Shown in pieces: positions 41,209 to 51,030 of a stretch of DNA of 64,000 nucleotides (positions are counted from its first letter, which is position 1; each line of letters starts with the position of its first letter). Origin of the DNA: Allolobophora icterica (Eukaryota > Annelida > Clitellata > Crassiclitellata > Lumbricidae); the NCBI GenBank assembly GCA_963556255.1, contig OY744612.1:18402400-18466399 (forward strand), in the 5' to 3' direction. The translations under genes and the position numbers were made by a program. Below the pieces are notes generated by a model. It saw only the letters and a program-made list of their open reading frames with translations, was not told the origin of the DNA and ran no database searches.

Positions 41209-42504
41209 ATGGCGGCATTTGACGTGCCGAGTGAAATGTTGGACATCGCTTCGGCGGTACCCGATGATAATAGCATCGAATCGTTTGAATACCGCGAGTA
41301 TGAATCACAAAACCCTGCGGCTATTAACAACGGCCAGGCCATACAGATAGACATCCAGAACCAAGACATTTTCACACAGCCTTCCAAGAGCTACCTTCTT
41401 GTGGAGGGCAGGCTTACCACAACAGGCGCAGCTTACATCGCAGACTCGTTAGTGTCATTCATCAACAACGCCATCCCGTACATGTTTTCTCAAATTCGAT
41501 ACCTGGCTAACAATACCGAGATAGAGAATGTCATGTCACCTGGGCAAGCCACGACGATGAAAGGCATGCTGGTTTACGGCGATGATTTTTCCAAAGGCGA
41601 AGGTTTAAACATGTGTTGGCAGAAGGACACGAGTGCGGCGGCGGCGGCTGCGAATATCGGCTTCGAGGCCCGTCGACTGATGATCATTGGAAAACCCGTC
41701 CCTATTGGAACGTTTTCATTCATCGTTCCCTTAAGACATCTATTCGGTTTTTGCGATGATTATCACAAGGTCGTATACGGGATCAAACACTCCTTACTGC
41801 TGAGCCGGCAGGGAGATGCAGACGCGATCTTCAATGAGGCCGCAGCGGCCAATGGCCAGATCATGCTGACTAAACTCTCCTGGTTCATGCCGCATATAAT
41901 ACCCGCTCTGGAGTATAAAAGCATGCTTATGAAGCAGATTGAAGCCAAGGTTAAGGTACCTGTGGCATTCCGCGCCATGCAATGCGACAACATTGCGGTG
42001 CCACGAGCGACGACTTTTTCCTGGCGTTTGAGCGTTAAGTCGGGCACGGAAAAGCCACGCTGGATTCTTGTTGCTTTTCAGACTGGAAAGAATGCACATC
42101 AAGGCCAGAATCCGGCACTGTTTGACCATGCACAGGTTCGCAACATATTCGCTATGCTCAACACCGATCGCTACCCCGTGGTTGACATGAATCTCGACTT
42201 CACCAAGAGGACAACCTCTCGCGCTTACAAGGCCCTACGTGACTTCAAGGAAGAATATTGCGGCATAGACGCGCGTGAATCGTCATGCCAACTGACACCA
42301 ATCGAATTTGTAGATTTGTTTCCAATCTTCGTTCTGGACGTGCGCAGGCAATCCGAACGACTTAAAACCTCTGTACAGGACATACAAATCAAGGTGGACT
42401 TTAACGAAGGGGTACCAAATAATACGACGGCATATGCCGTCCTGATCAGCGACCGACTCCTGAATTTTGAATCGGATGGCAGCAAATTCAACGTCGTCTA
42501 CTAG
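41209..42504 (+). CDS. Major capsid protein (double jelly-roll, hexon-like)
   Basis: 431 residues, beta-rich throughout. Polinton major-capsid features include the N-terminal motif SFEYREYES with IQIDIQNQD, SKSYLLVEGRL, NNAIPYMFSQIRYLANNTEI, GTFSFIVPLRHLFGF.DDY, and late W..VAFQTGKN and PIEFVDLFPIFVLDV. The length matches the Polinton/adintovirus double jelly-roll capsid family. It sits centrally in the capsid cluster. The frame is intact. Confidence 0.88.
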   Translation: MAAFDVPSEMLDIASAVPDDNSIESFEYREYESQNPAAINNGQAIQIDIQNQDIFTQPSKSYLLVEGRLTTTGAAYIADSLVSFINNAIPYMFSQIRYLANNTEIENVMSPGQATTMKGMLVYGDDFSKGEGLNMCWQKDTSAAAAAANIGFEARRLMIIGKPVPIGTFSFIVPLRHLFGFCDDYHKVVYGIKHSLLLSRQGDADAIFNEAAAANGQIMLTKLSWFMPHIIPALEYKSMLMKQIEAKVKVPVAFRAMQCDNIAVPRATTFSWRLSVKSGTEKPRWILVAFQTGKNAHQGQNPALFDHAQVRNIFAMLNTDRYPVVDMNLDFTKRTTSRAYKALRDFKEEYCGIDARESSCQLTPIEFVDLFPIFVLDVRRQSERLKTSVQDIQIKVDFNEGVPNNTTAYAVLISDRLLNFESDGSKFNVVY

Positions 42505-42561
42505 AAATCGGTTTTTCACATTTAGATACAAGGCCCTCTTTTAGATATATTTTTTCCAAAA

Positions 42562-43056
42562 ATGAAAACTGAATACGTTGCGTTCGGCCTTTCACTGACC
42601 GAAGGGCAAAAGCAAACATTGGCTAAAGCTGCGCGCGCCGGCACTGGTGCCACGATCCGACTCGCTCATGGCCAGCTTCGTGGAGACGATAAGCTCGCGC
42701 TGACAAAAGTTCAAGCCGCCCGAATCGTGAAGAAGATTTCGGAAGGCGTTGGTATGGAGCTGAGGTTCACCAAAACGCAATTGAAAAAGATGACAAAATC
42801 GGGCGGATTTCTTCCACTACTGGCTCTCCTCCCACTGCTTTTTGGTGGGTTATCCGCGGCGGGTGGTATTGCCGCTGGGGTGACAGAGGCCGTGCACAAC
42901 AAACAGGCCAACGACGCCGCACAGGCGGAGGCGGAGCGTCACAATCGCGAACTCGAGGCGCGGGGGTCCGGTTTATATCTCGGGCGCCAGACTTATGGTG
43001 GTTGCTGTTCGATGTGCAAAGGATCCGGTCTCTACTACATCGGGCAAAAAAACTAA
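42562..43056 (+). CDS. Core/virion protein with GTG-T-I-R-L domain
   Basis: 164 residues. An N-terminal repeat-like domain (GTGATIRLAHGQL, then LALTKVQAARIVKK and MELRFTKTQLKKM) is shared with 61301-61924 (GTGTSIRLTHGDL). Then SGGFLPLLALLPLLFGGLSA, a hydrophobic Gly/Ala segment, and a Gly-rich Cys-containing tail (GSGLYLG...GSGLYYIGQ). This family recurs in animal Polintons and is likely a core or membrane-active virion protein. Its last codons CAA AAA AAC TAA form a -1 frameshift site into the protease frame. Confidence 0.75.
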   Translation: MKTEYVAFGLSLTEGQKQTLAKAARAGTGATIRLAHGQLRGDDKLALTKVQAARIVKKISEGVGMELRFTKTQLKKMTKSGGFLPLLALLPLLFGGLSAAGGIAAGVTEAVHNKQANDAAQAEAERHNRELEARGSGLYLGRQTYGGCCSMCKGSGLYYIGQKN

Positions 43057-43090
43057 AACCGCTGAGCAACTTTGACATAGAGAAAGTTGC
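43047..43090 (+). promoter_or_regulatory. Candidate -1 ribosomal frameshift signal
   Basis: Slippery heptamer A AAA AAC at 43047-43053 in the zero frame, followed at once by the core-gene stop TAA. After a 12-nt spacer a hairpin can form: GCAACTTT (43066-43073) pairs with AAAGTTGC (43083-43090) across a 9-nt loop. A -1 slip joins the protease frame exactly. Spacing is slightly long compared with typical sites. Confidence 0.6.
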
Positions 43091-43427
43091 CAGAGCGCTG
43101 CCGCATTTCCGCGGTGTTTTCATGCGAGATGGTCTGCCCGCCGTGGCTCGTGAGAAGGAGTGTGGAGTTGTTAATTTAGATTCCGGCGACGGCGACGGTA
43201 CTCACTGGGTCGCTTATTGGATAGATGGACCTACAGCCGTCTATTTTGACAGTTATGGGTTGGATCCGCCTCTCGAAATTTCTCGATATTTAAACCGTTC
43301 CATAAGAACTCAAACATTTCAGCTACAGGGGCCCGATGATGTGGTATGTGGTCATCTCTGCCTGACCGTGCTAAGTGAGCTCGCTGCCGGAAAGAATTTT
43401 GAAGACATCGTGCTTGACCTATGTTAG
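43053..43427 (+). CDS. pro: Adenain-like cysteine protease, -1 frame
   Basis: About 124 residues from the frameshift point. H203-type motif GDGTHWVAYW (His at 43203), FDSYGL (Asp at 43248), and Q.QGPDDVVCGHLC with the oxyanion Gln and nucleophile Cys (43347) match the adenovirus/Ulp1 C5 protease family, which matures virion proteins. No ATG precedes the conserved N-terminal segment KPLSNFDIEKVARALPHFRG; the first ATG (43122) would remove it. The frame is open upstream within the core gene, so expression by -1 frameshift as a core-protease fusion is the best model; a non-ATG start (TTG 43002) is the alternative. Confidence 0.85.
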   Translation, partial: LKPLSNFDIEKVARALPHFRGVFMRDGLPAVAREKECGVVNLDSGDGDGTHWVAYWIDGPTAVYFDSYGLDPPLEISRYLNRSIRTQTFQLQGPDDVVCGHLCLTVLSELAAGKNFEDIVLDLC

Positions 43428-43455
43428 ACTTCCGTCACCCTTTTTTGTATAAAAA

Positions 43456-45252
43456 ATGCCGGTTGATAAATTTGGAAGAGACGGTGGAGGTGGGTTGGGA
43501 GGGGGGCAGATAAGCGCCGCTGGGCTCGTCCACAAGGCGGGTGATACAATGTTGGGAATTCTATCGGCTGGAGGTTTTCGGCTGACAAATGTGGGGACTC
43601 CTACGATGGACACAGACGCCGCGACAAAGGCTTATGCGGACATCGTAGATCAGGACAACTTACAAATCACCGGTGGAACGATGTCTGGCATTCTAAAAAT
43701 GGGCGGCCATAAATTGACTGGTTTGCCCACGGACACTCCGGGATCTGACAGCGAAGACGAGGGTTGGGATGAATTGGTGGGAGAGTCCGACGCTGCGAGT
43801 TGGAAACAAATAACGGAGTACGCGAAAGAGCGGGCGCAACAAGCTGAGTTGTATGCAGACGGCTTAAGCTCTGAGGTAACTGGTCTCGTTAAACGTTATG
43901 CAGACGATAAGGACACTCTGCTGGACACTGCCGTCAGGCTGTACGCGGACCAGAAGGCGGCTGCGGCCGAAAGGCATGCAGACCAGAAGCTTATCGATGC
44001 CAAGCAGTACACGGACGAGAAGAACGAGGTGCTGAGAGATTCCGTTAGGCAGTATGCAGACGAAAAGGACGTTATTGTAAAAAGTTACGTCAACGAGCAA
44101 GATGTTATCGTCAAGAACGCGTGTGTGCTAAAATCTGGCAGCGTTATGACTGGAAGTTTAGTCATGGGTGGCCACCGAGTAACTGGACTTCCAACAGAGA
44201 TTCCAGGATCTGATAGCGACGCAGCGAGTTGGAAACAAGTGTCAACAGCGGTCGCCGGCGCTCTATTGAGCCTCGATAGAGTTCCCACGGAGTCGTTGCA
44301 CGTGGTTAACAAACAATATGTTGATGTTCAACATATTGCTGCTAGACAGTACGCGGTCGATCAGGACACCGCGATTAATTCGGCCGTGAGGTTGTATACA
44401 GATCAAAAGACCGCCGCCGCAAGGGGGTACGCAGACCAGAAAGCCGAAGCTGCAAAAACTTACGCCGAAGAACAAGACGCTATGGTCAGGAGCGCTTGCG
44501 TGCTTAAAGTTGGCGACGCAATGACTGGAAATTTAGCTATGGGCGGTAAGAGGGTGACTGGGCTTTACACGGGGGCCTCAACAACTAATACCGACGCGGC
44601 GAGTATCGGGCAGGTGACGAGAATCGTAACCGGCAAAATGACAAAATTAAATAAAATACCGACGGAGCCTTTGAACGTGGCCAATAAACAATATGTCGAC
44701 AATCAGGCTGTTGTGGTTAAAAGGTATGCAGACAGTAAAGAGACCGCTGTAAGACAGTACGTGAACAACATCAAGTTTCTCAACTACAGCGGACACATTC
44801 CACCCCTGTCCAAAAACATTTCCGAAACGGGTTTTAAAGCCTCAGCCAGCGATTCTATCTCCACTAACCCAGCATATTTGGCATTCAACTCAGGAGTCAT
44901 AGGTGAGTGGAGGGTCCCGCCTACCGCGGCTGATAGTATTTTAGGGACTTTTTTAAATATTGAATGTCCGACGCCTGTGCGAATATGGAAGGTTAGTGTG
45001 GCTGGGGTGGCTGCTAGTCGTATCACGTCCTGGAAGATTTTTGGGAGTACTCAAACAACCGCGACAATCGTGAGTGCACAACTGCTCGCCTCCAATACCG
45101 CTTTGACTGATTCTATGCAGGAGTTTGCCATCAACACTGACACCGCATACAAATCATACAACCTGATGATCCTTGAAATACAGCCATCACAAGCTAATTT
45201 TGGAATATCCCACTTTCAGATCTACACATATTTTAAAGTTGGAGACACGTAA
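43456..45252 (+). CDS. Fibre-like virion protein with phage-type shaft repeats
   Basis: 598 residues. Four units of the phage tail-fibre type M-x-G-x-L-x-M-G-G-x-x-x-T-G-L (about 32-46, 76-90, 231-245, 356-370) are each followed by D-A-A-S/T-K-x-Y or NKQYVD motifs. They are separated by Ala/Lys/Asp-rich heptad stretches (about 120-225, 290-345) that look like trimeric coiled coils. The C-terminal ~130 residues (about 468-598) are beta-rich with a galactose-binding/discoidin-like pattern (NPAYLAFNSG..GEW, SWKIFGS, LMILEI). By shape this is a trimeric receptor-binding fibre; binding is inference. It is in the capsid cluster 28 bp after the protease. Confidence 0.8.
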   Translation: MPVDKFGRDGGGGLGGGQISAAGLVHKAGDTMLGILSAGGFRLTNVGTPTMDTDAATKAYADIVDQDNLQITGGTMSGILKMGGHKLTGLPTDTPGSDSEDEGWDELVGESDAASWKQITEYAKERAQQAELYADGLSSEVTGLVKRYADDKDTLLDTAVRLYADQKAAAAERHADQKLIDAKQYTDEKNEVLRDSVRQYADEKDVIVKSYVNEQDVIVKNACVLKSGSVMTGSLVMGGHRVTGLPTEIPGSDSDAASWKQVSTAVAGALLSLDRVPTESLHVVNKQYVDVQHIAARQYAVDQDTAINSAVRLYTDQKTAAARGYADQKAEAAKTYAEEQDAMVRSACVLKVGDAMTGNLAMGGKRVTGLYTGASTTNTDAASIGQVTRIVTGKMTKLNKIPTEPLNVANKQYVDNQAVVVKRYADSKETAVRQYVNNIKFLNYSGHIPPLSKNISETGFKASASDSISTNPAYLAFNSGVIGEWRVPPTAADSILGTFLNIECPTPVRIWKVSVAGVAASRITSWKIFGSTQTTATIVSAQLLASNTALTDSMQEFAINTDTAYKSYNLMILEIQPSQANFGISHFQIYTYFKVGDT

Positions 45253-45261
45253 GACTTAATA

Positions 45262-45807
45262 ATGGCCGACTCACACTACAAGATTCGTGGTTATCTCCGG
45301 CAAAAAGGAGAAACAAATATGCATAAATACAACCTCGATGATTTGGTTGGCCTAACCAACTGGGGATATACTATCCCTAAGCCCACCGCAGATATGTTAG
45401 ACGCGGTTCCCCAAATTCACATCGATTTCGTGTCGGATGATTACCACAGCCGCGATATTTACACAGCGACCAAAACTGTGACTCTAAGTTCGTGGCAAAC
45501 GCTTCCACTGACCGCGGCGCGCTATCCTTGTATTACGTTGCAAACTAACAATGAGACGGTCTCTTTAGACCGCGGATTCTGGAGGCTTACAATGTTTGGT
45601 GTTAGTACCGGTGATGCGTCAGTTCGCATTATTACAGCCGCGGGTAGCATCGATCGTACAGTTGACATTCAAAGTGGACAATTTGATGCATCTAGGGCAA
45701 TATTCATTCCAGGACAAACGAGTTTTCGAATTGAAGGAAAAAAGATAGGCGTTTTAAGTACTTCAACTATTGAGTTAAACGTAACGTTACTGATAGAGCA
45801 ACTATAA
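45262..45807 (+). CDS. Hypothetical beta-rich protein, Polinton-1
   Basis: 181 residues, predicted mostly beta strands in the second half (TVTLSSWQTLPLTAARYPCI, TSTIELNVTLLIEQL). No motif recognised. Tight linkage to the fibre gene (9 bp) and the next gene (6 bp) suggests a virion accessory or fibre-associated part, possibly a fibre knob partner. Not related by eye to the Polinton-2 genes in the window. Confidence 0.65.
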   Translation: MADSHYKIRGYLRQKGETNMHKYNLDDLVGLTNWGYTIPKPTADMLDAVPQIHIDFVSDDYHSRDIYTATKTVTLSSWQTLPLTAARYPCITLQTNNETVSLDRGFWRLTMFGVSTGDASVRIITAAGSIDRTVDIQSGQFDASRAIFIPGQTSFRIEGKKIGVLSTSTIELNVTLLIEQL

Positions 45808-45813
45808 AAAAGT

Positions 45814-46419
45814 ATGCCTTTGTACCCAACGCTGATGGAGTCAACAATTTCGTCAGACACGACGTCGCAAACATTTCGCTTGCAGAAGATCGGCGAAATA
45901 GAAGCATTCCTGAGGTCTGAGGCGATAAGTCGGGGACAACTGTGCAAAAAGTATAAGAGGGTTGTGGATGTTGCTAATGGGGCCTCGGCCGGCCTTGCTA
46001 TAGTTAGTCTTGGAACTGGGGTGGGTGGGGCAGCTATGTTAGCCACTGGTATTGGTTTTATTCCTGGTATTGTTCTGGAGAGTTTGGCCATAGCGACGAG
46101 TTTTCTGGATATTATTGGAAATGTTGTCAGTAGAAGTTTTGTTGCTAAAGCTTCAAAACACGACGAAATTTGTATTTTGGCGGAAAGTAAACTAAACACA
46201 GTTCATGACCACATTTCTAAGGCGTTGGAAGACACGGCTATTAGCGATGAAGAGTATAAGCTTATTTTGGGAGAGGAGGAGAAATATAGAACGATGAAAC
46301 GTGATATACAAAGCAAGAATGGAAAAAAAGAGTTGCCGAGTCAAAGCAAAGACCAGATGGTGGCAGAACTAATCAAGAAACTAACCAGCGCTGGGTCTTC
46401 TCCGCGAACCACGATATAA
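45814..46419 (+). CDS. Conserved Polinton membrane protein
   Basis: 201 residues. The N-terminal motif FRLQKIGEIEAFLRSEAISR and KKYKR, two hydrophobic Gly/Ala-rich segments (about 58-105), then KHDEI..LAESKLN...ISKALED..ISDEEY.LIL.EE.KY are shared with 62395-62931 (KH.KI..LAEAKLNTI..LISKAL.D..ISD.EY). Likely two-pass membrane protein with a cytoplasmic helical tail; function unknown. It is the last gene before the right terminal repeat. Confidence 0.8.
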   Translation: MPLYPTLMESTISSDTTSQTFRLQKIGEIEAFLRSEAISRGQLCKKYKRVVDVANGASAGLAIVSLGTGVGGAAMLATGIGFIPGIVLESLAIATSFLDIIGNVVSRSFVAKASKHDEICILAESKLNTVHDHISKALEDTAISDEEYKLILGEEEKYRTMKRDIQSKNGKKELPSQSKDQMVAELIKKLTSAGSSPRTTI

Positions 46420-46424
46420 AAATT

Positions 46425-46486
46425 TTCATCGTAGGTGGTTGGAGTAGTGAGACCGTTATTCCTAGCGCACCACCGCCGTACGATTA
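46425..46486 (+). terminator. Hairpin-capable sequence after the last Polinton-1 gene
   Basis: TCGTAGGTGGT (about 46430) can pair, with a small bulge, with ACCACCGCCGTACGA (about 46470-46484). A second GC-rich inverted repeat GGCCGGCC...GGCCGGC lies at about 46528-46556. A role in 3'-end formation is a guess from position. Confidence 0.25.
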
Positions 46487-46630
46487 GTGGGCTATAATTT
46501 TTTACTATTAGACTCCAATGGTTTGGGCCGGCCTCGTGGGAGGTTCTCGGCCGGCAGCAAACGACACTTTTGCGGTTTGGTGTGTTAAGGCCAACAATCG
46601 TGATCCTATTTTTTGTCCCTACCAGAGGCG

Positions 46631-46844
46631 GGGTGCTATAGAAATTTCGATTGACTAATTGATTGACTGTTTTAAAAACCTGACATGGTGCCAGAGGAAA
46701 TACGCAGAGCTTCTGAGTATATTGTTGTGTAGAATTCGATTGGCTGATTGATTGAATGTGTGACTATTATGGTCGATTGATGATTGATTGACTAATTGAT
46801 TGATAAATTGATTGATGCCCCCAAAGCCCCGTATCCATTCTACT
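46631..46844 (-). repeat. Polinton-1 right terminal inverted repeat
   Basis: Reverse complement matches 29434-29625 almost perfectly and then resumes matching at 29765-29798, skipping the left arm's internal duplication. It ends CCATTCTACT followed by GAAATA. Confidence 0.9.
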
Positions 46845-46850
46845 GAAATA

Positions 46851-47219
46851 GTCTTTGATTAGCTTGCTTAACAAGAATGTCAATCGATGGAAAATCTTGG
46901 TCTATAGGAAACCCAACCGCTTCATTTTACGAATTAGGCGATCAATCTTAGCTCGATCAGCAGACGTTAATATATTCTTAGAAATTTTTTTAGCGCCACC
47001 AGAACAATAAGTGATGGCGAATCAGTGGCTCTCTACAATTCGGTCAGTTAATCGCCAGTCGAGAGGCGTCCTAACGAGGAAGAAGCCGAGGAAGAGGAAT
47101 GGCAAAACACGTAGGCTATACGGATTGCTGAAGCAGTGATTTTAAAACAAGTCAGCGCGTTAACGGTATAGAAAAGTGCGCTATATAAATTCAGAATAGT
47201 AAGACCTCGTCTCACTGAC
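46851..47219. other. Intron of the TMC-like gene, right of Polinton-1
   Basis: No gene recognised; a GCGCTATATAAATTCAG motif at about 47178 resembles retroposon 3' ends. Confidence 0.4.
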
Positions 47220-47325
47220 CGGAATCTCGGGACAGGTGTGGCATTCGTTCGGCTGACACTCATATATCTGCGTGAAGAGGGCGATGACGAGGAAGGCCAC
47301 GGATGACAAACGAGTGAAGACCATC
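47220..47325 (-). CDS. TMC-like gene, exon MVFTRLSSVAFLVIALF
   Basis: Encodes MVFTRLSSVAFLVIALF and a Cys-containing loop (YECQPNECHTCPEIP), the segment that precedes the CWE signature in TMC proteins. The acceptor TTCCATAG and donor CCG/GTCAGTGAG fit phase 2 in and phase 0 out. It is the last exon before the Polinton-containing intron. Confidence 0.8.
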
Positions 47326-47549
47326 CTATGGAAGACCAAACGCAACAAAGGCTATTATGATCCTATATGTAATTGTTCAATTGCAAAAACAATGGACTGC
47401 ATAAGATACCAAAAAAAACAATCGATTGTCGTCGTATCGTCATCATCTTCATCATTATCCACGCCCACATCGTCGTCGTCATAGTATTATTTATAATTAA
47501 TATTATGTTCTTCATCACCATCATCCGCATCGCTGCCACTCACATTATG

Positions 47550-47940
47550 TGCATGTGTGTGTATGTATGACATGTATGTATGTATGTATGTATGTATGTA
47601 TGTATGTATGTATATATCTATGTATGTTTGTGTGTATGCGTATATGTATGTATGTATATGTGCATATATCTATGTGTGTATATATCTATGTGTATGTGTA
47701 TATGTATTCATGTATGTATGTATGTGTGTATATATCCATGTGTATGTGCATATGTATTTATGTATGTATGTATGTATGTATGTGTGTAGGCCTATATATC
47801 TATGTGTATGTGTATATTTATTTATGTATGTGTGTATATATCTATGTGTATGTGTATATGTATTTATGTATGTATGTATGTATGTATGTGTGTATATGTA
47901 TGTGCATATGTATGTATGTATGTATGTGTGCATGCATGAA
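47550..47940. repeat. (GTAT)n / (GTATATAT) array
   Basis: Interrupted GTAT array with TATCTATGTGTATGTG higher-order units, in a TMC intron. Confidence 0.93.
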
Positions 47941-48020
47941 TGTATTCAACAAGCGACTTACATTCACCTTCCATTCAGTGTACTTGCTAGAATTACAAGC
48001 ACGTATACTTGCGTACTTAC

Positions 48021-48196
48021 AGTACAAGTAAAAAGGCGAACTCCTTTTCTTCTGTGAGCACGGCGAGTTTCAGGAAGAGTTGGAAGAAGCATGGTAAGAG
48101 CGTGTTTACGAAGGTCAAGGCCATCGATGGAAGATACTGCAGCAGCAGGTTAAACAGTTCCTGGAGTCCAGCATCAGCTATTACGATGTCTCGCAG
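48021..48196 (-). CDS. TMC-like gene, exon with LLLQYLPS
   Basis: Encodes LQELFNLLLQYLPSMALTFV and a further hydrophobic run. The YLPS motif is typical of the TMC family. The acceptor TTCCTGGACAG and a consensus donor GTAAGTACGC are present; phase 0 to phase 2. Confidence 0.85.
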
Positions 48197-48349
48197 CTGT
48201 CCAGGAAAAGAACAAAGGATCCATCTGTATTGTCATCCGGACAAAATTACAGTACTAGTAACGCTATTATGGATGTCTTCATAATCGTCGTAGCAGTGGT
48301 AGTAACAGTATCAGTAGTGGTAATAATAACAAGAGTCGCAGTAATATAA

Positions 48350-48610
48350 TATTAAGAGTAATAATATGGAGGTGGTGTTGGTGGTGGTTATGATGACGAT
48401 GACGGAATGTATAGTAGCGTAATAATGATGATTGTGTTGATGATGAGAATGTTGACGATGCTGATGATTTTGTTATTGTTGGTAATGATGGTGATGACGA
48501 TGTTGATCATCTTTATGGTACTGATGTTGCTGCTGTTATTGCAGTTGTTTTTCCTGCGGCTGCTGATGATCATTATGATGCTGATGATTTTACCTTCATT
48601 GGCACAGTTA
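48350..48610. repeat. GATGAT/GTTGAT-rich low-complexity intron sequence
   Basis: Degenerate trinucleotide-like tract; no gene. Confidence 0.6.
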
Positions 48611-48890
48611 AAGAACCACCTACCAAGGATTTGTACTTAAATCTTATGATCTTTCAATTCCAGGAATTGAAACTCTTACGCCATGTGAAGTTCCTAAAGG
48701 GAACTATATAGATATCCAAATACATGGATACAACTACCTGGGCATACTTTAGCTCCGTATTTACAAGTTACTTGAACAAGATTGCTTCATTATGAAGTCA
48801 CGTATGCAGTTCGTATCACATAGATCCACGTCCTCAGTCTAAACTAATAACTTCTATAGCGTCGTTAATATAGTCGTCGTGAGATAGAGA

Positions 48891-49141
<251 letters not shown>

Positions 49142-49489
49142 AGAGAAAGAGAAAGAGAAAGAGAGATAGAGAGTAAGGACGCAGGAGTATGTGAGAGGAT
49201 TAGAGTCAATGAGTTGGAAACGCAGACATTTTTCTAACACAAAATATCCTCTTCCTTTCAAAGCTGCGATTTATCATTGAGACCCAGATGTAACTTTGTT
49301 ACTAAATTCTAAGTTTTGAAACGAAAGGCAACTTCGGAACCACCAAAGTTTACCTATCGAGCGAAAATTAACTCTTGCAATAAAACGTCGTATGTATATT
49401 TCATGTATCTAGACACCTATTTTAGCGCCTTTTCTAAACCTCGCAAATACATTTATGCTATAGCTACATTTTTTCCTATCAAAATTTAC

Positions 49490-49654
49490 CTCTGGAACTA
49501 ACTTGGTGACGACAAGGTAGAGGAAAAGTCCAGCTGCTGCAATCAGAGTAATTATTAGAATTGCGACAATGAGGCGAAGGATAAAGATGCCGAACCTCTT
49601 TCCGCGAGACCTCTGTTCCTTATGCCGTACCTCCAAATCCTTTTCCAGTGCGTT
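49490..49654 (-). CDS. TMC-like gene, transmembrane exon
   Basis: Exactly 55 codons: NALEKDLEVRHKEQRSRGKR, then a hydrophobic span (FGIFILRLIVAILIITLIAA). The charged helix followed by a membrane span matches the TMC segment after the WDY/WDH motif. The acceptor TACTACTCCAG and donor GAG/GTAAAT give phase 0 at both ends. Confidence 0.85.
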
Positions 49655-49660
49655 CTGGAG

Positions 49661-50478
49661 TAGTAAAGAACAGATATTAATACATCCATAAAGGCATGCA
49701 TACACCCACATACATCTACACATGAATATACGCAAATTACGCATACATACACACGTGCATAGCAGTTGAACGAGTGTATTTGGTGAGTCTGTTGGAAGGA
49801 GTTGAACCGCGACTCAGTGCATTCTAACATTACCAGAAGATGCACGTACAGGTGTAGCTGCCATCGACTTGCGCCTTTTGTTTACCTATCGTACGGACGC
49901 AATAAAAGTTCATACGTATTATAAAATACACACTATCAAAGCGATTTTACTATTACCAGTAAAGAAGGTACAAATGGCAAGGTTATAAGGTTATACCAAG
50001 ATCTCAGCTTTGGTCTGGCGGTACTTACTCGGCAGGACACCTGTTTACCTGAAAGATCTCTGCCGCTTCACTTCGGGTGCCAGTGGCCGTCGCTCCCTCC
50101 GCTCTGCCGTGCATAGCAAACTGTTGGGTCTCTTTTTCACGCACCTCTGTTATGCACCGTCGTGCTTTCCCTGTTTCCAACGACCTCCCGTTAGAGCTGG
50201 ACTCCTATCCGGGGATATCTCTGACACGTAACAACCTAAGCCTGTTCTTTTTCGGTGTGGCCGAGTCGGGCGCACCATCTGCGTAGAACTCTTGAAGGGG
50301 CGCCATACAAAATCCTCTGAATTAATTAATTAAGCGCTGTATAATAGGCCAGTATATAAATCACTATAGGTATAAATAGCTCACTAAAATACAAGAGGTT
50401 TTAGTGATAGCTGTATGACTTTCAAAATATGTATGGCGTTAAATAATTGCACTGTGTTGGTTAGGAAGCACGCACCAC
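49661..50478. other. Intron of the TMC-like gene
   Basis: No gene recognised; short ATTA and tRNA-box-like words near 50255-50335 are too weak to call. Confidence 0.4.
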
Positions 50479-50571
50479 TATCGTGCAGTAGAACTGCTTC
50501 TTTTTTCTTCCGGCTGCTCCCTCGTTCGTCAGGTTATGATCCCAGAATCCAAAGACCTGCTCGGAATACCT
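50479..50571 (-). CDS. TMC-like gene, exon RYSEQVFGFWDHN
   Basis: 31 codons including EQVFGFWDHNL, the TMC F-x-x-WD-x-N motif, and a Lys-rich end. The acceptor (AAGCAG) lacks a long pyrimidine tract and the donor is ATA/GTGGTG, so borders are less certain than the reading. Confidence 0.75.
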
Positions 50572-50816
50572 CTGCTTGTTCGCACCTGGGCTGTCGACTA
50601 TGTTGGTGCGGAGAGCAGATGCTATGCTGGACACAAAACAGAACTTGCAACGGCAAGAATTTACACAGAAAGAATAAACATTTTGAAGAAACGACGACAG
50701 CGAAAGGCCAGAAGATAATTTCTTATGCTTTCCTATCAATAACATAATTATTGATAGCGGACTTGTAATTAGCTATAGTAATAATAATAATATATCTTTA
50801 AGCATCTTCTTATAGA

Positions 50817-50908
<92 letters not shown>

Positions 50909-50953
50909 GATGATGATGATGATGATGATGATGAAGAAGAAGAAGAAGAAGAA

Positions 50954-51012
<59 letters not shown>

Positions 51013-51030
51013 CGATGACGATGATGATGA
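50817..51030. repeat. (GAT)n trinucleotide repeat
   Basis: About 70 units with an AGA block at about 50933-50955. Confidence 0.97.

Larger units (their letters stand above)
29434..46844. mobile_element. Polinton-1 (Maverick), complete, about 17.4 kb
   Basis: Bounded by inverted repeats starting AGTAGAATGG and ending CCATTCTACT (AG...CT termini as known for Polintons), flanked by GAAAT(A) at 29429-29433 and 46845-46850, a 5-6 bp target duplication. It encodes PolB, integrase, PLA2-like protein, packaging ATPase, major and minor capsid proteins, adenain-like protease, core/pVI-like proteins, a fibre-like protein and others. All large frames are open. PolB, integrase and PLA2 are at the left; morphogenesis genes run rightward from a divergent PLA2/ATPase promoter. 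Confidence 0.93.
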
